Assembly: GCA_022709995.1 (NCBI GenBank)
Contig: JAKLHU010000191.1
Coordinates: 1-5,103, forward strand
DNA from: Verrucomicrobiota bacterium
GTDB taxonomy: Bacteria > Verrucomicrobiota > Lentisphaeria > Oligosphaerales > Oligosphaeraceae
Direction of reading: 5' to 3'
Length of the DNA: 5,103 nucleotides
In this document: positions 1 through 5,035 of the stretch, one piece after another
Layout: each line of letters opens with the position of its first letter
Position numbering within the stretch: position 1 is the first letter of the stretch
Notes under the pieces: model-generated
Told to the model about the DNA's origin: nothing
The model's input: the letters and a program-made list of their open reading frames with translations, nothing else
Database searches by the model: none
Program-made: the position numbers and the translations under genes

Positions 1-312
1 GAGCGCGATTACGTGCACCGCGCCATCGACCGCGCCGACGTGATCTTGTCGGTCGGCCACGACACGGTGGAAAAGCCGCCCTTCCTGATGGGACCGAAGG
101 GACCCAAGGTGATCCATGTCGGCTTCGATGATCCGCCGAAGCTGGCGGAGGCAGCCGAGACTGAAGAGGCCAGGCTGGACTGCTATCGCCGCGTCCGCGA
201 CGAGATCAAGGCGTTTGTGAAAACGCTGCCCGGGCTTTTGGGGAAATCGGGGCAGGATGCCCGTGATGTGCAAAGCGAAAGCACGAGGCGCAACGATGCA
301 ATCAACCTGTGA
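1..312 (+). CDS. Partial chimeric frame: acetolactate synthase middle domain joined to ArsC C-terminus
   Basis: The frame is open at the left edge and gives 103 residues. Residues 1-41 read like the TPP-enzyme middle domain of an acetolactate synthase large subunit: a DRADVILSVGHDTVEKPPF stretch is followed by a strand, KVIHVGF. From about residue 42 the ALS continuation (normally a Val-Tyr-Phe-Pro-Gln segment) is absent. Instead the sequence matches the C-terminal end of thioredoxin-coupled, LMW-PTP-fold arsenate reductases: FDDPPKLA, an acidic TEEA turn, then the YRRVRDEIKAFVKTLP helix. The switch falls in VIHVGF, a strand both families can share. The ArsC active site (HCX5R near the N-terminus) is not in this segment, so an ALS-ArsC product should not reduce arsenate. 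The last 17 bases overlap the next gene, which supports this being the natural arsC end in the operon. Family calls are from remembered motifs. Whether the join is biological or an assembly error cannot be decided here. Confidence 0.7.
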   Translation, partial: ERDYVHRAIDRADVILSVGHDTVEKPPFLMGPKGPKVIHVGFDDPPKLAEAAETEEARLDCYRRVRDEIKAFVKTLPGLLGKSGQDARDVQSESTRRNDAINL

Positions 313-634
313 CATCCACGTCGGCGCATGCGGCTTCCGTATCCGGGCGACGGTTCTCAGTGACGATTCGCAGCATGTGACTTTCGATCTGGAGAGCGAC
401 TGCGGGAAGATCGCCGCGCTGGGGCGGCGGCTCGCGGAGGCGGGAACTGTGGACGCGTATGGGGAAATCGATCCCCGGGCCGGAAGTGTGCTGCTGGCGA
501 CGGCGCGGGACGCCCTGACCGGGTGCTGCGCGGGCTGCGTCGTTCAGGTCGGTCTGTTCAAGGCCATGCAAGTTGCCGCGGGGCTGGCTCTGCCGAAAGA
601 CATCATCATCAAACTGGAGACATCCCATGACTGA
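296..634 (+). CDS. Cys-rich DUF6951-like small protein in ars operon
   Basis: The protein has 112 residues, with no signal peptide or membrane segment, so it is probably cytoplasmic. I chose ATG 296 because GAGG at 285-288 lies seven bases upstream. An in-frame ATG at 257 would add 13 residues without homology-like character. The layout resembles DUF6951: an N-terminal strand with Cys5 and a GACGF motif (Cys12), a DDSQ-hVTFDLESDC segment (Cys35), a helix (about 37-50), then Cys77, Cys78 and Cys81 in GCCAGC, and a C-terminal helix-strand MQVAAGLALPKDIIIKLE typical of the family. It has six cysteines in 112 residues. The gene overlaps the preceding frame by 17 bases and arsM by eight (ATGACTGA), which implies translational coupling. 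The biochemical function is unknown. Its position between arsC and arsM suggests arsenic or thiol handling, which is inference. The family assignment is from memory of its motifs. Confidence 0.75.
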   Translation: MQSTCDIHVGACGFRIRATVLSDDSQHVTFDLESDCGKIAALGRRLAEAGTVDAYGEIDPRAGSVLLATARDALTGCCAGCVVQVGLFKAMQVAAGLALPKDIIIKLETSHD

Positions 635-1478
635 CAGACGCGAACAGGATGCAATCCGCCAAGACGTCCGCAAACGTTATGCGGAAATCGCCAGGGCGGG
701 CGGAAGCTGCTGTTCGGGCAGCAAATGCTGTTCTTCGGACGCCCCCGCCAAGCCCGATGCTTCCATCCGGCTTGGGTATGCCGAGGACGACCTCGCCGCG
801 GCGCCGGAGGGCGCCAACCTGGGGCTGGGCTGCGGGAACCCGCAGGCCATCGCCGCGCTGAAACCAGGCGAAACGGTCCTGGACCTGGGAAGTGGCGGCG
901 GCCTGGACTGCTTTCTCGCCGCCCGCCAGGTGGGCGACGCCGGGCGTGTGATCGGCGTCGACATGACCCCGGAGATGATCGGCAAGGCGCGTGCCAACGC
1001 CGACCAGGGCGGGTACGGCAACGTCGAGTTCCGCCTCGGCGAGATTGAACATCTGCCGGTCGCGGACAGTTCCGTGGACGTCATCATGTCGAATTGCGTC
1101 ATCAACCTTTCGCCGGACAAGCCGCAAGTCTACCGGGACGCCTTCAGAGTGCTCCGGCCCGGCGGTCGCCTGGCCATTTCGGACGTGGTGGCGATCGGGC
1201 CGCTGCCCGACGACGTCAGGGGCAATTCCGCTGCCCTTTGCGGCTGCGTCGCCGGAGCCATTCCGGCGGAAGAAATCGAAGTCCTGCTTGGCGAGATCGG
1301 TTTTGTGGAGATAGCGGTCGAGGTCAAGCCGGAAAGCCGGGAATTCATCAAGGACTGGTTCCCGGGCAGTGGCTTGGAGGAGTATGTGCGGTCGGCGGCG
1401 ATCACGGCCAGGAAGGCGCCGCCACGCTCATGTTGTTCCTCGTCCCCATCGTCGGCGGATGCCGCGAGAAGGCGATAG
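627..1478 (+). CDS. arsM: Arsenite S-adenosylmethionine methyltransferase ArsM
   Basis: The 283-residue cytoplasmic enzyme transfers methyl groups from SAM to trivalent arsenic, giving mono-, di- and trimethylated species. ATG 627 is chosen for GGAG at 616-619 (seven-base spacing); an upstream in-frame ATG at 573 lies inside the previous gene. The Rossmann fold is clear: motif I VLDLGSGGGLDCFLAA (84-99), an acidic loop VIGVDMTPEMI (108-118), and motif VIMSNCVINLSPDK (152-165), diagnostic for ArsM. The family's conserved cysteines appear as Cys69 (GLGCGNP), Cys157 (SNCVINLS) and Cys207 (CGCVAGA), corresponding to Cys72, Cys174 and Cys224 of the Cyanidioschyzon enzyme; these bind As(III). Two further pairs, Cys28-29 and Cys34-35, lie in a Ser/Cys-rich N-terminal segment, and Cys269-270 lies in a tail after the normal ITARK ending. 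The start overlaps the upstream stop by eight bases. All key residues are present, so the enzyme should be active. Confidence 0.96.
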   Translation: MTDRREQDAIRQDVRKRYAEIARAGGSCCSGSKCCSSDAPAKPDASIRLGYAEDDLAAAPEGANLGLGCGNPQAIAALKPGETVLDLGSGGGLDCFLAARQVGDAGRVIGVDMTPEMIGKARANADQGGYGNVEFRLGEIEHLPVADSSVDVIMSNCVINLSPDKPQVYRDAFRVLRPGGRLAISDVVAIGPLPDDVRGNSAALCGCVAGAIPAEEIEVLLGEIGFVEIAVEVKPESREFIKDWFPGSGLEEYVRSAAITARKAPPRSCCSSSPSSADAARRR

Positions 1479-1651
1479 ATTCGGGGAAGAAGGCACGGAT
1501 TGCCCTCGGCGCCTCGGTGGTCGGGCAGCGTTTGTATATCCACGACAACTTGGGGGGCGTCGCTGGATGTTGTTGCCCTGGCAGTCCATGCCGGCAGGCG
1601 TCCCCATGAAGAGGCGGGGCAATCGGAGCAAACATGAAGGAGACTGGCAGT
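1479..1651. other. Gap between arsM and acr3, no recognised gene
   Basis: The 173 bases between the arsM stop and the chosen acr3 start hold short open frames in several registers but none with a recognisable family. One frame continuing from inside arsM reads ARIALGASVVGQRLYIHDN near 1490-1550. It could be a gene remnant, but it has no start of its own with a ribosome binding site. No strong terminator is visible, so acr3 could be co-transcribed with arsM. The gap is much wider than the overlapping junctions upstream of it. Confidence 0.6.
1637..1642 (+). promoter_or_regulatory. Shine-Dalgarno site deciding the acr3 start
   Basis: AAGGAG lies nine bases before ATG 1652. The alternative ATG 1634 has only GGAG (1625-1628) five bases upstream and would place the stronger site inside the coding region. 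The stronger site favours 1652, giving MSVKTG rather than [12 protein letters not shown]. Confidence 0.6.
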
Positions 1652-2836
1652 ATGAGCGTCAAAACGGGATGTGCCGAGGAACGGAAGTTGACGAGTGTCT
1701 TTGAGCGTTATCTGACGGTATGGGTGGCGCTGTGCATCGTGGGGGGCGTCATTCTCGGCAAGGTCGCCCCTGGGGTGGCCAAGTACTTGGACGGGCTGGC
1801 CATCACCGTGGACAAGGCGCCCGTCGTCTCCATTCCCATCGCCATCTGTCTGTTTTTCATGATGTACCCGATCATGGTGAAGATCGACTTCGCCAGCGTG
1901 ATCAAGGCCGGTCGGAGCGGCAAGCCGGTGCTGTTGACATTATTCGTGAACTGGTGCGTGAAGCCGTTCACCATGTACGCCATCGCGCTTCTGTTCCTGG
2001 GGTTTCTGTTTCGTGGGCTGATCGGCGCGGAGGCGACTGATCTGGTCAAGATACCGTTTGGGCTCGACCTGGCCGTGGGTGCGCGGCACGGCGCTGGCAC
2101 CGTGATCCTGGCGGACGGTGTGAAGATGCTGCAGATTCCTTTATGGCGCAGCTACTTCGCGGGCTGCATTCTGCTGGGCGTCGCGCCTTGCACGGCCATG
2201 GTGCTGGTCTGGGGCTACCTCGCGCGCGGCAACGACGGCCTGACCCTGGTCATGGTTGCCATCAATTCGCTGACCATGCTGGTGCTGTACGGCCTGCTCG
2301 GGGGCTTTCTGCTGGGCGTCGGCAAGTTGCCCGTGCCGTGGCAGGCGCTGTTGCTGTCCATTGCCATCTACGTGGCCTTGCCGCTGGTGTCCGGCTATTT
2401 GACGCGGCAGTGGATCATCGCCGCCAAAGGCGAGGCATGGTTCAGGGAGAAGTTTCTGCATGTGTTGACCCCCGTTTCGATCATCGCCCTGCTGGCAACC
2501 CTGGTGCTGCTGTTCAGCTTCAAGGGCGAAATCATCCTCACGCAGCCATTGACCATCCTCTGGATTGCGATTCCGCTGTTCATCCAGACCATGCTTATCT
2601 TCTGGATCGGCTATGCCCTGGCCAAGTGGCTCAAACTGACGTACGAGGACGCCGCTCCGGCCGCCATGATCGGCGCCAGCAATCATTTTGAGGTCGCCAT
2701 CGCCACGGCCACCATGCTTTTTGGTCTGTCCTCCGGCGCGGCCTTGGCCACTGTGGTCGGGGTGTTGATCGAGGTGCCGGTGATGCTCTGGCTGGTCCGC
2801 ATCTGCCTCCGCACTCAATCCTGGTTCCGGCGCTGA
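1652..2836 (+). CDS. acr3: Arsenite efflux permease of the Acr3 family
   Basis: This is a 394-residue inner-membrane secondary transporter (BART superfamily, ten predicted membrane segments) that exports arsenite using the proton motive force. Hydrophobic segments lie roughly at 21-37, 57-77, 93-120, 168-190, 197-223, 230-250, 271-290, 298-325, 336-358 and 361-386. Hallmarks are an early [13 protein letters not shown] segment, [12 protein letters not shown] with the transport cysteine Cys180, [27 protein letters not shown], and [10 protein letters not shown] with the essential Glu374. Cys180 and Glu374 match the Cys129/Glu305 pair known from the Alkaliphilus protein. It is longer than the commonest Acr3 proteins because of an extra segment of about 30 residues at 127-166, between segments three and four. 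I recall this insert from a subset of Acr3 proteins, so it is probably a clade feature rather than damage. It probably removes the As(III) not methylated by ArsM. Confidence 0.96.
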   Translation: MSVKTGCAEERKLTSVFERYLTVWVALCIVGGVILGKVAPGVAKYLDGLAITVDKAPVVSIPIAICLFFMMYPIMVKIDFASVIKAGRSGKPVLLTLFVNWCVKPFTMYAIALLFLGFLFRGLIGAEATDLVKIPFGLDLAVGARHGAGTVILADGVKMLQIPLWRSYFAGCILLGVAPCTAMVLVWGYLARGNDGLTLVMVAINSLTMLVLYGLLGGFLLGVGKLPVPWQALLLSIAIYVALPLVSGYLTRQWIIAAKGEAWFREKFLHVLTPVSIIALLATLVLLFSFKGEIILTQPLTILWIAIPLFIQTMLIFWIGYALAKWLKLTYEDAAPAAMIGASNHFEVAIATATMLFGLSSGAALATVVGVLIEVPVMLWLVRICLRTQSWFRR

Positions 2837-2876
2837 CACGTGGCATGAGGTGGCGGTGCCGGAAAATGCACGGGTT

Positions 2877-2894
2877 GCGGCTTGGTCAAGCCGC
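2877..2894 (+). terminator. Stem-loop 41 bases after acr3, possible terminator
   Basis: A perfect 8-base inverted repeat, GCGGCTTG and CAAGCCGC, is separated by GT, so in practice it is a seven-pair stem with a GGTC loop. It begins 40 bases after the acr3 stop. No T-tract follows, so it is not a textbook intrinsic terminator. It may instead be an RNA 3' end protector or part of a Rho-dependent end. Confidence 0.4.
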
Positions 2895-2950
2895 CGCTGG
2901 TGTGCGGGTTGTCGTTGGCGGCGCTGAGCGGTGCCGCGGGATAATTTCCG

Positions 2951-2966
2951 GCCGCCGCTGGGCGGC
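2951..2966. repeat. Short GC-rich stem-loop
   Basis: GCCGCC and GGCGGC pair perfectly around a GCTG loop. It follows a small AT-rich patch (ATAATTT, 2941-2947). No T-tract follows on the + strand. On the - strand the stem is followed by GGAAATTAT, which is also not a clear terminator tail. Confidence 0.4.
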
Positions 2967-3058
2967 AACGGCCCTGGCGGGGTCGCCGCGCAGGGCGCCG
3001 TAACTGACACTGGCTCGGGTTTTTGCCGCCAAAGGCGTTGTGTCAAGGTGGGGAAGTT

Positions 3059-3140
3059 CGCGACCTGCTTCGCACCATCCAGGCCGATTCCGTGCGGCCG
3101 GACCGGTTTTTGGTCGCGGCTGGCGGCCGCGACCTGCTTC
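3059..3140. repeat. 13-base direct repeat pair, 69 bases apart
   Basis: CGCGACCTGCTTC occurs at 3059-3071 and again at 3128-3140. The second copy overlaps the right arm of the stem-loop at 3112-3134. The flanking bases differ, so only the 13-base core is conserved. Confidence 0.65.
3112..3134. repeat. Nine-base perfect stem-loop in the spacer
   Basis: GGTCGCGGC and GCCGCGACC form a perfect nine-pair stem around TGGCG. A TTTTT run lies just before the stem on the + strand (3107-3111), which places it on the wrong side to serve as an intrinsic terminator for either strand. It may be a dyad binding site, an RNA fold, or part of a dispersed repeat. Confidence 0.6.
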
Positions 3141-3154
3141 CCGCCGGTTCCGTT

Positions 3155-3219
3155 GTCCACTGTCGACTGTCGTCTGTCCACTGTCGACTAATGTCCATTA
3201 GAGTCCATTAATGTCCACT
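3155..3219. repeat. Heptamer array, two spacing registers
   Basis: Eight copies of a degenerate heptamer are present. Five are head-to-tail at exactly seven bases (3155-3189): GTCCACT, GTCGACT, GTCGTCT, GTCCACT, GTCGACT. Three follow at a ten-base period (3193-3199, 3203-3209, 3213-3219): GTCCATT, GTCCATT, GTCCACT, preceded by triplets AAT, AGA and AAT. It lies between convergent gene ends. Similar heptamer tandem repeats are known in intergenic DNA of cyanobacteria and, from memory, in several environmental phyla. The function is unknown. Confidence 0.9.
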
Positions 3220-3271
3220 CTTCGCTCGAGCGGCCAAGGGTGGCGCCGGGCGGCCGCGAATCCGGGTGCGA

Positions 3272-4870
3272 TTACGCTCGGGGGGCGTATTTCCGGTCGG
3301 AGAGGACGAGTTCCAAAAACAGGGTGGCGGACCAGCCGTAGTCGCGGAAGGGCTGGCCGAACACGGGATCGCCCAAGGCGATCTGGGGCTTGCGCAGCAA
3401 CGCCGGCGGATCGTCCTTGCGGCGGTCGTCGTAAAATTCAAAGAAAGTCCCGTAGAGCTGGAAGAATTTGAGTTCTTCGGCGACCGTGTCGCGGGCCAGC
3501 TGTTCGGCGTCTTCGTGGAAGCCGTAGCGTTTCAGTCCGAGGATGATCATGTAGTTGATGTTGATCCAGACCGGTCCGCGCCACATGTCCTTGCTGTAGG
3601 CGGCGGTGTTTTCGGCGGCGATGGACGGGACGCGGAACGGGGTTCCGAAGGTGGCGGGGTTATGCAGGTGGTCGCGGAGGCGGCGGGCCTGGGCCGGAGT
3701 CGGCGCGCCGCACAACAGCGGCAGAAAGCCGGAACTGGCCATGACCTCGGTCTGGCGTTTGCCGACGGTGTCGTAGTCGACATAGATTCCCAGCGCCTCG
3801 TTCCAGAGCCGTTCGTTGACGAGCCGGCACAGGCGCTGGTGGTGGTTTTGCCAGAATTCGCGCCGTTCCGGCTGGAATTTGGCCATCACCTCGCATTCGT
3901 GGGCCAGGTAGGCGTTGAAGTCAGTGGCGTCGAGCTGGATGGCGCCGTCGAAGCGTGGCGAGTTGTCCATGCCGCTTTCGCCGCAGCGGCAGTGTTTTTC
4001 ACCGGAGATGTACCATTCGACCAGGCCGTCGCCGTCGGTGTCGCGGTTGGCCATGACCCATTCCAGGTAGCGTCCCAGCTTGGGGATCAGCCGGGTTCTC
4101 CAGGCGGGGTCGGACGCTATCTCCTCGAGCTGTTCGATGGCCAGGCCGAGGACCGGCGGCTGCGTCACGGACGATCTCGCCACCGGGGAGGCCATGTGCG
4201 GGATGTAGCCGTCTTCGCGCTGGACGTCGAAGACGGCTTCCACCAGGGACCGGGCGAGTTTGAGGTCGAGATGGCGGATGCCGATGGCGTGGAAGACCGA
4301 ATCCCACAGCCACATGTTCTTGTGGGGCCAGCGGTCCGGCGTGCTCCAGATGGAATGAATCATCCCCTCCGGCGTGTAAATTTGGGTTTTCAGCTGGGAA
4401 AGGGCCTTGATGCAGCCGGCCCGGAGGTCGTCCGGAAGCCGGTCGGGAAGCGTGACGGCGTTGAGGAAGCGGGCGCGCTGCTGTAGAATGGGCTCCAGGT
4501 CGGCGGTCAGCAGCGTTTTGTCCAGCTTCCCGGCCGGCGCCAGGACCGTCCTGGCGCCCTGGACGGCCGTGGCCAGGCTGTCTTCATGCTCGGTGACGAC
4601 GAAGTCGCCTTCGGTCACGAGGTTGTGGGCGTCGGCGAGGACCAGCCGGGAAATCTTTCCCGCCGCCGTCAGAACCGCGAAATCACCGGTCAGCTCGACG
4701 AGTGACGGCGTCGGCCCCTGGTAGCGGACCGTGGCGCGGCCGGGGATTTTGACTTCGACGGCGTAGTCATCCGCCGTTCGCAGGACCAGGCCGAGCGCGT
4801 AGTCGGTGGGGCCGTCGAGTCCGGAAAAGGCCATGAGCTGGCCGCGGGTCCACAGGTTGGGGCACTGCAT
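3272..4870 (-). CDS. GH63/trehalase-like (alpha/alpha)6-barrel glycoside hydrolase
   Basis: The protein has 532 residues and no signal peptide or membrane segment, so it is probably a cytoplasmic enzyme hydrolysing an alpha-glucosidic or related bond in a small sugar or compatible solute. The start at 4870 (MQCPNLWTRG) is chosen for AAAGGAG seven bases upstream; an upstream in-frame ATG at 4951 would add 27 unlikely residues from within an inverted repeat. Residues 1-130 look like a beta-rich N-terminal domain. The rest is an alpha-helical toroid with barrel motifs: PHKNMWLWDSVFHA (182-195), DGYIPHMASP (220-229), ESGMDNSPRFDGA (298-310) holding the likely catalytic acid Asp302, MWRGPVWININYM (429-441), and GTFFEFYD (474-481) with the likely base Glu478. 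These resemble GH63 members such as YgjK and mannosylglycerate or glucosylglycerate hydrolases, and GH37 trehalases. The substrate cannot be told from the sequence. The family call is firm and the exact activity is open. Confidence 0.88.
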   Translation of the reverse strand: MQCPNLWTRGQLMAFSGLDGPTDYALGLVLRTADDYAVEVKIPGRATVRYQGPTPSLVELTGDFAVLTAAGKISRLVLADAHNLVTEGDFVVTEHEDSLATAVQGARTVLAPAGKLDKTLLTADLEPILQQRARFLNAVTLPDRLPDDLRAGCIKALSQLKTQIYTPEGMIHSIWSTPDRWPHKNMWLWDSVFHAIGIRHLDLKLARSLVEAVFDVQREDGYIPHMASPVARSSVTQPPVLGLAIEQLEEIASDPAWRTRLIPKLGRYLEWVMANRDTDGDGLVEWYISGEKHCRCGESGMDNSPRFDGAIQLDATDFNAYLAHECEVMAKFQPERREFWQNHHQRLCRLVNERLWNEALGIYVDYDTVGKRQTEVMASSGFLPLLCGAPTPAQARRLRDHLHNPATFGTPFRVPSIAAENTAAYSKDMWRGPVWININYMIILGLKRYGFHEDAEQLARDTVAEELKFFQLYGTFFEFYDDRRKDDPPALLRKPQIALGDPVFGQPFRDYGWSATLFLELVLSDRKYAPRA

Positions 4871-4877
4871 GAAAAGG

Positions 4878-4884
4878 CTCCTTT
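4878..4884 (-). promoter_or_regulatory. Shine-Dalgarno site deciding the glycosidase start
   Basis: Read on the - strand the sequence is AAAGGAG, seven bases before the ATG at 4870. This near-ideal site supports the shorter 532-residue product over the 559-residue frame starting at 4951. Confidence 0.75.
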
Positions 4885-4907
4885 GCTGGCCGGGAGGGTG
4901 AGGGCAA

Positions 4908-5035
4908 CCGTAAGCGGTCAGCCATTGATAACTGAGCGATAGAGGAGTCAACGTTTGGGCGCTTCAGGTTCTGAAGCGCCACCTTGGCGCGAAAGGCCAC
5001 TACGGCCGCCAGATGCAATGGCTGACCGATTACGG
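4908..5035. repeat. 128-base unit with 20-base terminal inverted repeats (MITE-like)
   Basis: The left arm 4908-4927 (CCGTAAGCGGTCAGCCATTG) pairs with the right arm 5016-5035 (CAATGGCTGACCGATTACGG) at 19 of 20 positions; the single mismatch is C4915 opposite A5028. Trimmed to GTAA...TTAC (4910-5033) the ends resemble those I recall for IS66-family elements. The flanking octamers GGGCAACC (4902-4909) and GGACAAGC (5034-5041) agree at six of eight positions, which could be a decayed 8-base target duplication. No transposase is encoded. Alternatives are a structured leader or a regulatory dyad between divergent genes. Confidence 0.55.
4958..4980. promoter_or_regulatory. Perfect 10-base dyad with overlapping alternative hairpin
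   Basis: GGCGCTTCAG and CTGAAGCGCC flank GTT, a perfect 23-base dyad. Its right half is shared with a second dyad, GCGCCA/TGGCGC around CCT (4976-4990), so the two RNA hairpins would be mutually exclusive. A third short one, GGCC/GGCC around ACTAC, lies at 4995-5007. The group sits between the glycosidase start and the right-edge frame. It could be an operator, an attenuator, or the core of the inverted-repeat unit. Confidence 0.5.

Larger units (their letters stand above)
2837..3271. other. Convergent gene-free spacer with stem-loops and repeats
   Basis: This 435-base stretch lies between the ends of acr3 (+) and the glycosidase gene (-). Open frames run through it on both strands, but their translations are low-complexity, dominated by Arg, Pro and Gly or by a repeated STVDCRLSTVD stretch made by the heptamer repeats, and none has a recognisable domain. 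It contains stem-loops at 2877-2894, 2951-2966 and 3112-3134, a 13-base direct repeat, and the heptamer array. I see no protein gene or known RNA in it. Confidence 0.7.

Noticed and set aside
1634..1651. Alternative upstream start for acr3
   Set aside because: It has a weaker ribosome binding site than ATG 1652, and the strong AAGGAG would fall inside the coding region. It remains possible.
2141..3181. Long - strand open frame of 346 codons across acr3 and the spacer
   Set aside because: The translation is Gln/Arg/His/Gly-rich low complexity, antisense to the well-supported acr3, and it begins inside the heptamer array.
2931..3191. Small + strand frame in the convergent spacer
   Set aside because: Its C-terminus is made from the heptamer array, and the rest has no recognisable domain. 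No Shine-Dalgarno sequence stands out.
3155..3219. CRISPR-like array
   Set aside because: The units are only seven bases long and have no unique spacers of suitable length, so it is a simple tandem repeat.
3250..3257. GCGGCCGC palindrome as an operator after the glycosidase stop
   Set aside because: An 8-base GC palindrome is expected by chance in such GC-rich DNA, and no partner site or context supports it.
3266..4486. Long + strand open frame of 406 codons opposite the glycosidase gene
   Set aside because: It lies antisense to a gene with clear family motifs. Its translation is Val/Gly/Asp-rich with no domain, as expected from GC-rich third positions of the real gene.
4871..4951. 27-residue N-terminal extension of the glycosidase
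   Set aside because: The excellent AAAGGAG site at 4878-4884 directs the start to 4870, and the extension would be encoded partly by the inverted repeat.
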